From: Planctomycetota bacterium
GTDB lineage: Bacteria; Planctomycetota; UBA1135; GCA-002748355
NCBI GenBank assembly: GCA_002748355.1
Contig: PDSF01000028.1
Coordinates: 124,001 to 188,000, forward strand
Length of the DNA stretch: 64,000 nucleotides
Direction: 5' to 3'
Positions 7,924 to 16,400 of the stretch are shown piece by piece (the first letter of the stretch is position 1; every line of letters begins with the position of its first letter). The notes beneath the pieces were generated by a model that had not been told where the DNA came from, made no database searches, and saw only the letters and a program-made list of their open reading frames with translations. A program made the position numbers and the translations under genes.

Positions 7924-9390
7924 ATGGCTGATATTCGCATTTTCCGGGCGCTAGAGTACTGCAGCGACACGAGTTTTCTCAAAACGGAGTTCCGCCTTAG
8001 CGGCAGCCTTGAAAGCGGCTGGAGAGTCGAACGCAACGGTCAGACTTGGCTCGAGCTTGGGCCGGGTTATCGGCTATTGCGCAGCCGGCGCTGTGGAGTG
8101 TGTTCCACCGACCTCGATCGGCATTTTCTCCCTTTCCGCTTACCCCAGGTGACCGGTCACGAACTGGTGGCCACCGACGAACAAGGCCGCCATTTTGTCG
8201 TCGAGATCAACGCTACCCGCGCTTCTCGCGGTATTGATGAGGACAATATCTGGCGGCGAGCTGGCTTAGATACGCACGATCCTGAGCGGCTGGTCCTAGG
8301 TATTCACGATCTCCCTGGCGGTTTTTCGCCTTGGGTCCTCGTGCCCGAACACGCCACATTGGAACTCCCTCCTGGCCTGTCCGAGGAGACAGCGGTTTTG
8401 ACCGAGCCCTTCGCTGCCGTCCTGCACGGAATCCATATGCTTCAGCTCCGTGCGGGCGAGCGTGTCGCGGTGCTGGGGCCCCGCCGTTTGGGGCTCCTGG
8501 CGATTGCCGCGCTTGCGGGGGTTCGCCGCGGCTCGGGGGTGGCCTTTGAGATCGAAGCTTGGTCTCGGCACGAAGAGCTTGGGCGCCTGGCTTGTGAGCT
8601 CGGGGCCGACCGTGCTCGCTTGGTGACGCCAGAGGGCGATGCGCTGACCAGTGGCGAGGGAGCTGACCTGGTGCTCGATACCACCGCTAGTCCTAAAGGC
8701 CTGGAGACTGCGCTCTCTTTGGCTCGCCGTGAGGTTCATCTCAAGTCCACGCACGGGCGCCCTGCGGCAGGTCTCGCCCAGAGCACGGCGCTTGTCGTAG
8801 ACGAGATCCGCTTGTGTCGCCTGGACCAGTTCGTCGACTTCAGCTCTCTGAAGACGCCGCTCGCGGGGCTAAGAGATCGACCACTACTGGCTTGGATGTC
8901 GAAGCAGCCACTGCCGCCGGAGCTGGCCCAGAGCTGCGAAGTCGAGGTGGGCGAAGATGCCCTGGAGCTGCGTCAGCGCTACCGGGCGAAGGCTGGCGAC
9001 CAGCGCCTGCCGCGCGCTGATGCGGTCGTGGTCGATGATCTGGCAGCGGCTGACCGGGTGATCCGACCCAGTGAGGAGGATGAGGAAGCTCTCGTGCGCC
9101 CGCGCGGCAGCATCTTCCTCTTGCCGAACTCGAAGGACCCCGCCCCCCTTGCGCGCGCCATCGCCGAGCGAGGAATCACCCTGTCCAGTTCTCGCTGCGG
9201 CGACTTCGCTGCCGCGCTAGGCCTACTTGCCACAGACCCCATGCTGCGGGACTTGGGGCGCCGTTTCGTGACCCACAGTTTTCCAGCACAAGAGCTGCGG
9301 CAGGCCTTTGACACTGCCCGCCAGCCGGACTGTATCAAGGCGGTCGTTATCCATACCGATTCTGAACCTGAGTACGCGAGCGAGGCATGA
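7924..9390 (+). CDS. Medium-chain dehydrogenase/reductase-like protein with internal insertion
   Basis: A 488-residue protein of the MDR (alcohol/threonine dehydrogenase) superfamily, longer than the usual 340-370. The N-terminal GroES-like domain carries the catalytic-zinc pattern RCGVCSTDLD (about residue 59) and TGHE (about 77). The four-Cys structural-zinc lobe is absent and is replaced by a stretch such as NATRASRGIDEDNIW. A Rossmann region follows (AVLGPRRLGLLAIAAL, about 182-197). Residues about 275-400 do not fit an MDR, after which a typical MDR C-terminus resumes (FVTHSFPAQELRQAFDTARQ). It overlaps the next gene by 4 bp (ATGA at 9387-9390), so the two products are likely made together. 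The substrate is unknown. Confidence 0.75.
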   Translation: MADIRIFRALEYCSDTSFLKTEFRLSGSLESGWRVERNGQTWLELGPGYRLLRSRRCGVCSTDLDRHFLPFRLPQVTGHELVATDEQGRHFVVEINATRASRGIDEDNIWRRAGLDTHDPERLVLGIHDLPGGFSPWVLVPEHATLELPPGLSEETAVLTEPFAAVLHGIHMLQLRAGERVAVLGPRRLGLLAIAALAGVRRGSGVAFEIEAWSRHEELGRLACELGADRARLVTPEGDALTSGEGADLVLDTTASPKGLETALSLARREVHLKSTHGRPAAGLAQSTALVVDEIRLCRLDQFVDFSSLKTPLAGLRDRPLLAWMSKQPLPPELAQSCEVEVGEDALELRQRYRAKAGDQRLPRADAVVVDDLAAADRVIRPSEEDEEALVRPRGSIFLLPNSKDPAPLARAIAERGITLSSSRCGDFAAALGLLATDPMLRDLGRRFVTHSFPAQELRQAFDTARQPDCIKAVVIHTDSEPEYASEA

Positions 9391-11771
9391 GCAAGAAAGG
9401 CGAGGATTTCGCGACCAGCCTGGGGGCGATCTGTGTGCGCGAAGGCGAGGCCTGGCACCTCGATTTGCGGCAAATGGCCCTCATCCACGGGCTTTCCGTG
9501 CTCTCACGAGGTCTCGCCGAGATGCTGATCGAACGGTATCGCGCAGACCCAGGCGAGCTTGTTTTTGAGCGGCAGTTGCGCCCACGCGAGAACCCCGAGC
9601 TCATCGAGGTGCACGGCGTGGGCCGGATCCGGCTGCATGTAGGGGCCAGCTTGGGCAAGAGGTTGAGTAAGGATCGCGATGCGCTCGAATGGAGGATCCG
9701 GACCATGCTCGGGACCCTGCAGCGGCCGGGCTACCGCAACTTGCTCTTTGCTGAGGCGAGCCGAGCCCTGGTCTTTGACTTTGCTCTGACGGGTGAAGGC
9801 CTGCCCTGCCGTGCCTTGATCGAGTGGCTACCGGGCGAGGCGGAACAATTGGGTATGCTGCGCCTGATCTTCGAAGAGAGAGGTCGCCGCAGTCTCGATC
9901 TCCGGACGCTGCCCCACGAGCGTGTTGAGGACCTGGAGCGGCGACACTTCCTCGCCGGCTCGACGCGAATCGCCCAAACCTGGCGCGATGGATTGCGGCG
10001 GGAGGTGGAACGTGGCCATCGCAGCTTCATCGAGCGCCGGGCTGTGCATCGGCATCTCTTCGTGCAGTTCCAAAAGGCCGGACTCGGTCATATCGAGAGG
10101 GTCGAGCTGCATTGGGGCGATGCAGAAGTAAGCACCGTGCTTGAGAGTGAAACCCATGCCCTGGACCGCGATCTCAAGCGGATCCTCCTTGCGCTTGAGG
10201 ACGATGGGGTTCGGCGCTTGTTGCTAGCCGGCCAGCCCTTTCGCGTCTCGGGGGATCTGCTCGAAGCCTGGCTCGACCTAGCGCAACGGGCACGGGTGCT
10301 CCACGTCAGCTTGGGGAAGCAGCGCCAGCGTGGGCGCGTTGGGGAGTTCCTCGCGCGAATGCCGAGTCTTTCTGCCTTGGTCGAGGAACGGCGCCAAGTA
10401 CAGCCCTTGGCTGATGTGGAAATCGTCCTGGTGCACCACATCACGGCGGAGGTGCTCGGGGTGATTGGCGCCCTGCGCCAGCTGGGCTGCAAGCGCCTAT
10501 CGACCTTGTTCGTGGCCTATGCCGGGGATGCGCCTGGTAGCTATCTGGGGCCCCTGCTGGATCTCCCCGAGGAAGAGTTCCTAGGTCTGGCTCTTAGCCG
10601 AATCCCAGACGCAGCTCGGGTGGAGGGTCGTTATCGGCTGTCGAGAGAATACTCTCCCGTGGCCGGGCTAGAGGATCTCGATGCGCGAGTCTGGGAAGCT
10701 CCCGACTTCATTTCGGCGATGGAGGAGGTGGCTCGTCATCTCTGTATCGAAGCTGCGGCACGATCGCAGCGCGAGGGGCGGCGCCTGCTGATCCTCGAAG
10801 ACGGCGGCTATTTGGTTCCGGCGCTGCATCGGGCTCTGGCTTTAGGGCAGAGCGCCCATGACTTCGCGCCCAGCGCCAAGTTGGACCCTGATCTTTCGCT
10901 AGGCGAACTCTTTGGCCAGCGCTTGCTTGGTTCGGTGGAACATACCCGTAATGGCCACGATCGCATTCTGGCGGTCAAAGACGATGGCCAATTGCAGTTC
11001 CCCTCGCTGTCGATCGCCATTTCAAAGATCAAGCGCCAGGGCGAGGCTGCAGAGGTAGCCGTTTCGATTCTTCAGGCTGTTGAAAGCATCCTCCATGCCT
11101 GCGGGAGAATCCTCAGCCGGCGCCGAGCCCTGGTTTTAGGTTCGCGGGGAGCGATTGGCTCGCGCCTGGTGCGAGAGATGTGCTTTCGCGCCGAGACTGG
11201 TCAGGAGCAAGTGTCAGGGCTCGATCTCGCCTGTGACAGCGGCTCTTGCATCGTGGAAGCCAAGAGCCTGAGCGAACTCCCGCGTGAGCGTTGGCTCTCC
11301 TGCGATCTCTTGCTCGGGGTTATCGGCAAGAGCGTTGTGAAGGGCGCGGATATTGAGGACTGGCTGCTGCACGGCAGCGCCCCTGAGCTTTGGGTGGCTA
11401 GTGGCTCCACCAAGACGGTCGAGTTCCAGGATGTCGCTGCGTGGCTGAGCGAGATGCGTCAGTCGACAAAGGCCGAGCTTGGCGGACATGAACTCAGCAT
11501 TAGCAGCGAGGAGATTCTCGATCCTATTAGCGGGCGCCTATTTGGGCACCGGCATCGCCTTGAGTTTGGAGGGCGAAGGCGGGATCTGTGTTTTCTCGCG
11601 CAGCTCATGCCGATCAACTTTCTCTATTACGGCGTGCCGACAGAAATGATCGAAATCGTGCTGCGCTCCCTGGTGCAAGCCGGGCTCGGACTACTAGCGA
11701 ATCCGGATATGGGGCCCGGTCTCTTCGCCGTGGATCACGATGTGGACCAAGACGGGCGGCCCTTGATCTAG
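9387..11771 (+). CDS. Large protein with S-adenosylhomocysteine-hydrolase-like C-terminal half
   Basis: A 794-residue cytoplasmic protein. Residues 1-340 match nothing I recognise. From about 345 the order of segments parallels S-adenosylhomocysteine hydrolase: HHITAEVLGVIGALRQLGC (about 349), an EDGGY segment (about 470), VEHTRNGHDRI (about 516, like the EETTTGVHR segment), a Rossmann motif ALVLGSRGAIGSRLV (about 580), and GVIGKSVVKG with ASGSTKTVEF (640-680). The position matching the catalytic Glu is kept, but the Asp and Cys of the KSKFDNxxxC region are not visible. It is probably an NAD-binding AHCY relative with a different reaction, partnered with the overlapping MDR protein. The assignment is by eye only. 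Confidence 0.55.
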   Translation: MSKKGEDFATSLGAICVREGEAWHLDLRQMALIHGLSVLSRGLAEMLIERYRADPGELVFERQLRPRENPELIEVHGVGRIRLHVGASLGKRLSKDRDALEWRIRTMLGTLQRPGYRNLLFAEASRALVFDFALTGEGLPCRALIEWLPGEAEQLGMLRLIFEERGRRSLDLRTLPHERVEDLERRHFLAGSTRIAQTWRDGLRREVERGHRSFIERRAVHRHLFVQFQKAGLGHIERVELHWGDAEVSTVLESETHALDRDLKRILLALEDDGVRRLLLAGQPFRVSGDLLEAWLDLAQRARVLHVSLGKQRQRGRVGEFLARMPSLSALVEERRQVQPLADVEIVLVHHITAEVLGVIGALRQLGCKRLSTLFVAYAGDAPGSYLGPLLDLPEEEFLGLALSRIPDAARVEGRYRLSREYSPVAGLEDLDARVWEAPDFISAMEEVARHLCIEAAARSQREGRRLLILEDGGYLVPALHRALALGQSAHDFAPSAKLDPDLSLGELFGQRLLGSVEHTRNGHDRILAVKDDGQLQFPSLSIAISKIKRQGEAAEVAVSILQAVESILHACGRILSRRRALVLGSRGAIGSRLVREMCFRAETGQEQVSGLDLACDSGSCIVEAKSLSELPRERWLSCDLLLGVIGKSVVKGADIEDWLLHGSAPELWVASGSTKTVEFQDVAAWLSEMRQSTKAELGGHELSISSEEILDPISGRLFGHRHRLEFGGRRRDLCFLAQLMPINFLYYGVPTEMIEIVLRSLVQAGLGLLANPDMGPGLFAVDHDVDQDGRPLI

Positions 11772-11855
11772 GAGACGGCGGATCTAGGAGACGGCGGATC
11801 TAGGAGACGGCGGATCTAGGAGACGGCGGATCTAGGAGACGGCGGATCTAGGAGA
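11768..11855 (+). repeat. 16-bp tandem array straddling a stop codon
   Basis: Five exact copies of CTAGGAGACGGCGGAT plus a partial sixth. The in-frame TAG of the preceding gene (11769-11771) lies in the first unit. Because 16 is not a multiple of 3, successive TAGs fall in all three frames. Confidence 0.9.
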
Positions 11856-11899
11856 TCGAGAACTTGAGAAACCGAACCCGAAGGAGCTGAGCCGGCGAG

Positions 11900-11933
11900 C
11901 TTGAGGTGCCCCTTGTGCATGGGGCACCTCAAG
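11900..11933. terminator. Bidirectional terminator hairpin
   Basis: CTTGAGGTGCCCC (11900-11912) and GGGGCACCTCAAG (11921-11933) form a perfect 13-bp stem with an 8-nt loop, placed between convergent genes ending at 11771 and 11951. No U-tract is present on either strand. Confidence 0.75.
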
Positions 11934-11950
11934 TTCGGTGGCTGCTCACT

Positions 11951-13168
11951 TCACTTGACGGTGATCTTGCCGGTGTTGGTCAGGGTGTAGGCCTTACCCG
12001 TCGGATCGATCGAAAGACCCTGCAGGTGGACGACGACACCTTTCATCGACGGGTTGTTGGGGATGGGCAGGGCCATCTTCGCGCGGTCAGAGGCGTCCGA
12101 GTGGGTCATGGTGCTGAGGTAGCCGAAGGTCTTCAGGTCGAGGCCGAACAATCCCGTGAAGGGGGCGACGGCTACCGGGGTCTTGAGCAGGCCAGCAGAG
12201 AGGAAGACGGCGGTGATGCCGGGCAGGTTATTTTTGCGAGGGAAGGCGCCAAAGACGTCGGCGGTGCCACCGGGGCTGACCACGTCGCCGAGGAGCCAGG
12301 CGGCCTTGAGCTCGTACATCGCGTTCTTTGGGTTCGTCGGGCCAGCATGAGTGAGCAGGCCGCCGGCGACGCCGCCGTTATTGATCCAGGTCGTGGTATC
12401 GACGACGACAGTGAAGGGGTCCTTGGGGTCTAGGCTGGCCTTCCAGCACATATCGTTGTCGCGGCCGACCAGGTTGGCGAACCAGAGCCCTTCGACGTCA
12501 CCGTCGGGACCGGTGATCGGCGTAGCCGAGTTGGCGGTGTTCGTGGCGCCGCTCTGCACAATGATGCTCGGAGTACCGCTGACCTTCGGTGCCGATGGCG
12601 TCGAGAGGTCGAGGTCCTGCATTACGATGTTCTTATTGAGGGTGTAGAAGATCTTGAGCTTGCCGCCGACATAGCCGAGAGCCGGGTCCACGTACGTCTG
12701 CGTGATTCCGGCGACCTGCACCGGAGCGTTGAACTTGGCTATCAGGTTCTTGCGGCTTGCGAGGTAGACCCCCGTCGCCCTGTCGAAGATCGCGTACATC
12801 CCCTTCGGATCGAGCATCAATCCGAAATCGTTGCCCGCGCTGTTGAGGTTCGCGGCCAAAAGGTTGGGCGTGAACTTGCCTTTGACGCGGTCATAGACGC
12901 CCATCAGCAGGTCGTAGCCACCGGAGCCGCCGTTGGAGCTTGGCAGGCCAGAGGTGACGGTGATGCAGGTCGTCCAGGTGCCGAGAGGGTTGTGCGGCAG
13001 GCGGAAGTGAGCGATCTGCCCGGTGCCGGTTCCAGGGATCTGGCCGCCGCTGCCGTAGGTGAAGACGGTGCTCGGGGCACTCTTGGTAATTGTGCCGGGG
13101 GCGACTTGGGCTGAGGCACTGGCGCTTAGGATGCAGGCGCAGGCTAGAGAAAGAGAGAGACGAGACAT
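11951..13168 (-). CDS. Exported protein of unknown function with shared C-terminal domain
   Basis: A 405-residue protein. The start at 13168 opens a clean Sec signal peptide (SRLSLSLACACILSASASA, cut before QVAP) and has GGAG six bases upstream. The mature part is rich in Gly, Asn and Thr and probably all-beta. The last ~100 residues end in PIPNNPSMKGVVVHLQGLSI, closely like the end of the exported PKD protein at 59871, which suggests a common C-terminal module for folding or surface location. The mRNA leader is pyrimidine-rich (CU repeats at 13170-13225). It is convergent with the AHCY-like gene and monocistronic. No enzyme motif is seen. Confidence 0.8.
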   Translation of the reverse strand: MSRLSLSLACACILSASASAQVAPGTITKSAPSTVFTYGSGGQIPGTGTGQIAHFRLPHNPLGTWTTCITVTSGLPSSNGGSGGYDLLMGVYDRVKGKFTPNLLAANLNSAGNDFGLMLDPKGMYAIFDRATGVYLASRKNLIAKFNAPVQVAGITQTYVDPALGYVGGKLKIFYTLNKNIVMQDLDLSTPSAPKVSGTPSIIVQSGATNTANSATPITGPDGDVEGLWFANLVGRDNDMCWKASLDPKDPFTVVVDTTTWINNGGVAGGLLTHAGPTNPKNAMYELKAAWLLGDVVSPGGTADVFGAFPRKNNLPGITAVFLSAGLLKTPVAVAPFTGLFGLDLKTFGYLSTMTHSDASDRAKMALPIPNNPSMKGVVVHLQGLSIDPTGKAYTLTNTGKITVK

Positions 13169-13400
13169 AGGCACTCCGGAGAGAGAGACTGAGAGATAGA
13201 TGCGAGGAGAAGCGAGAGATGGCTCGATTCTCAGCAATGCACAGTAACTCAATTGCGTCAGGCACAAAGGGGGAGTCCTCAATGTTTCTCTTTGCCTGTC
13301 TTTCTTCTGCCAGGGGCACTGGATTTACGCTGCTGCGAATCGGGCGATGAATCGCCATTCTGACTGCGTTCGACAGTGCTGCCTCCTTGCGGCATGGTGT

Positions 13401-13420
13401 CCGACCAGATCGCTGGTCGG
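13401..13420 (+). promoter_or_regulatory. Palindrome upstream of uvrA
   Basis: CCGACCAGATCGCTGGTCGG has 7-bp perfect arms around GATCGC and ends 27 bp before the uvrA ATG. It could be an operator (for example for a damage-response repressor) or an mRNA hairpin. It does not match the E. coli or Bacillus LexA boxes. Confidence 0.4.
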
Positions 13421-13447
13421 GCAGGGTAGAGGACAGAAGGAAGGCAA

Positions 13448-16400
13448 ATGGACGAACTGGTCCTGCGGGGGGCGCGGGAGCACAACTTGAAAGGGGTCGA
13501 TGTGCGCATCCCGCGAAACGCCCTCGTCTGTTTCACCGGAGTTTCGGGTTCGGGTAAGAGCTCGCTCGCCTACGACACGATTTATCGAGAGGGCCAGCGG
13601 CGCTATTTGGAGTCGCTGTCGTCCTATGCCCGGCAATTCCTCGGGAATCTGGAGAAGCCAAAGCTCGATCACATCGAAGGTTTGTCGCCAACGGTGGCTA
13701 TCGATCAGAAGTCGGTGTCGCGCAATCCGCGTTCGACCGTCGGGACGATTACCGAGACTTGGGACTTTCTGCGGCTGCTGATGGCGCGACTGGGTGTGCC
13801 GCACTGCCCCGAGTGCGGGAGCGAAGTGCGGGCGATGGCGCCGAAGCAGATCGTCGATTCCATCTTGCGGGAAGGCAACCAAGGCGACCGGCTTCTCGTG
13901 TTGGCGCCGGTGGTGCGCGGGCGCAAGGGCAGCTACCGCAAGGAACTCGCGCAGTGGCGCAGGGACGGCTATGTCCGGGTGCGTGTCGACGGGCAGGTCC
14001 TGCGTTTGGACGAGGACATCGAACTCGGTCGCTACCACAAGCACGACATCGAACTGGTGCTCGATCGGGTCAAGCTCGACGCCAGCAAGCGCGAGCGATT
14101 GCTCGATTCGATCGAGCTGGCGATCTCGGTCGGGGAGGGTTTCGCCGCGACCTTACGGCAGGACGCAGGCTCTGAGCGCTACACCCTGTTCTCGGCGCTG
14201 CGCGCCTGCCCCGAAGGCCACGGCGCTCTGCCGGAGCTGGAGCCGGTGCTGTTTTCCTTCAACGGTCCACAGGGCGCCTGCCCGGACTGTGACGGATTGG
14301 GTGAGCGGCGTGGCATTGCCGAAGAGCTGCTGGTGCGTGCCCCTGAGCTGTCGATCAAGGATGGCGCGCTGAACTGCCTCAACCCGAAGGGCTTTGTGCT
14401 CTTTACTCGCTTTCACGTCGATCACCTCGACCAGGTGCTACGCGACTTCGGCAGCTCCATTGAGCATCCTCTCGAAGGCATGAGCGACTTGCAGCAGGAG
14501 GTGCTGTTCTACGGCGCTGGCGAGCGAGTCTATGAGTTCGGCTTTAAGCACCAGGGCAAGAAGTTCGCGGTCGAAGGCAAGGATCGTCGGCAGTTCCCCG
14601 GACTCGTCGGACTCCTGCAGAAGGTCTGGGACGAATACCGGCCCAAGGCCATGTCGCGGCTCATGCATGCGCGCCGTTGCCCGAGCTGTGATGGGCAGCG
14701 GCTTGGGCCGGTGCCGAGGAGTGTGCGCTTCGAAGGGCGCAACATTGGCGAGTTGGCTGCGATGACCATCGGCGAGGCCCAGCGCTACTTTGCCGAGCAG
14801 TCCGAAGCCATCGAGAAAGGAGCTGGGGCTCGTGCCGAGATCGGCCGCGAACTATTCCGCGAGCTCAACGAGCGTTTGTATTTCTTGGCCAAGGTCGGCC
14901 TGGAGTATCTCCGGCTCGATCGTTCGGCCGCGACCCTCTCGGGTGGTGAGTCGCAGCGCATCCGCCTGGCGGCACAGGTTGGTTCGGGGCTACGTGGTGT
15001 GCTCTACGTGCTGGACGAGCCGAGTATCGGGCTGCACGCGCGCGATAACGCGCGCTTGATCGAAACGCTGCATGAGTTACGCGATCGCGGCAACACGGTC
15101 TGTGTCGTCGAGCACGACGAAGAGACGATGCGGAACTCGGACTGGCTGGTCGATGTAGGCCCGGGGGCCGGGGTGCTGGGTGGCGAGATCGTGGCCAGTG
15201 GGCCCCCGGAGCAGGTGCTTGCTGGCTCGTCCCTGACCGCGCGCTTCCTCAAGGGCGAAGAGCGCATCGAGCTGCCGGAACGCCGGCCTCGACCCAAGGA
15301 CTGGCTGAAGCTTCAGGGCGTCGCCCAGCACAACCTACAGAACGTCGACGTGGAGATTCCTCTCGGTCGCCTGGTTTGCGTCAGTGGCGTGTCGGGTTCG
15401 GGCAAGAGTTCGCTGGTCCATCACGTGTTGCACAAGATTCTGGCGCGCGAGCTCAACGGCGCCGAGATGGTGCCGGGCAAATACCGCAAGATCAGCGGTC
15501 ACGAGCAGCTTGAGAAAGTTATCGAGATCGACCAGGCGCCGATTGGCCGTACGCCGCGCAGTAATCCTGCGACTTATACCGGGGTGTGGACGCTGATCCG
15601 CGACCTCTACACCTTGCTACCAGAGTCGCGGCAGCGGGGTTATGCCAAGGGTCGCTTTAGCTTCAATGTCAAAGGCGGCCGCTGCGAGGCCTGCCAGGGC
15701 GCCGGTGTGCGGCAGCTGGAGATGCAGTTACTCGAGAGTGTCGAGGTCACCTGCGAAGTGTGCGGCGGCACGCGCTTCAATCGCGAGACCTTGGAGATCC
15801 TATTCAAGGGGCGCAGCGTTGCTGATCTGCTCGAGATGAGTATTTCGGAGGCACGGGACTTCTTCCGGGTGCACCCCAAGATCTCACGGATTCTCTCGGT
15901 GCTCGAAGAGGTTGGCCTGGGGTATGTGCGGCTCGGTCAGCGCTCGACGACGCTGTCGGGGGGAGAGGCGCAGCGCATCAAGCTGGCGAGTGAGCTGGCG
16001 CGGCCGAGCCAGGGAGGGAGCTTCTACATCCTCGATGAGCCGACCACTGGCCTGCATTTCGACGATGTGAGGAAGCTCCTTGCGGCCTTGCAGCGCCTGG
16101 TCGAGGAGGGCAACAGCGTGCTGGTGATCGAGCACGACCTCGACGTGCTCAAGTGTGCCGACTGGGTCCTCGATCTCGGGCCCGAGGGCGGCGATGGCGG
16201 GGGGCGTCTACTTGCGGCCGGGACGCCGGAGGAGATCGTGCTCTGCGAGGAGTCTTATACCGGACGGGCGCTGGCATCGGTGCTGCGGCGAGGGCCGCGG
16301 CCCGGCCCGAAGCCGGCGAAAACTGCGAAGCCGCGCAAGAAGCGAAAAGCTGGGCGTCCACGCAAGAAGCGGCCGGCTGAGGATCTGGTGGTCTATGGGG

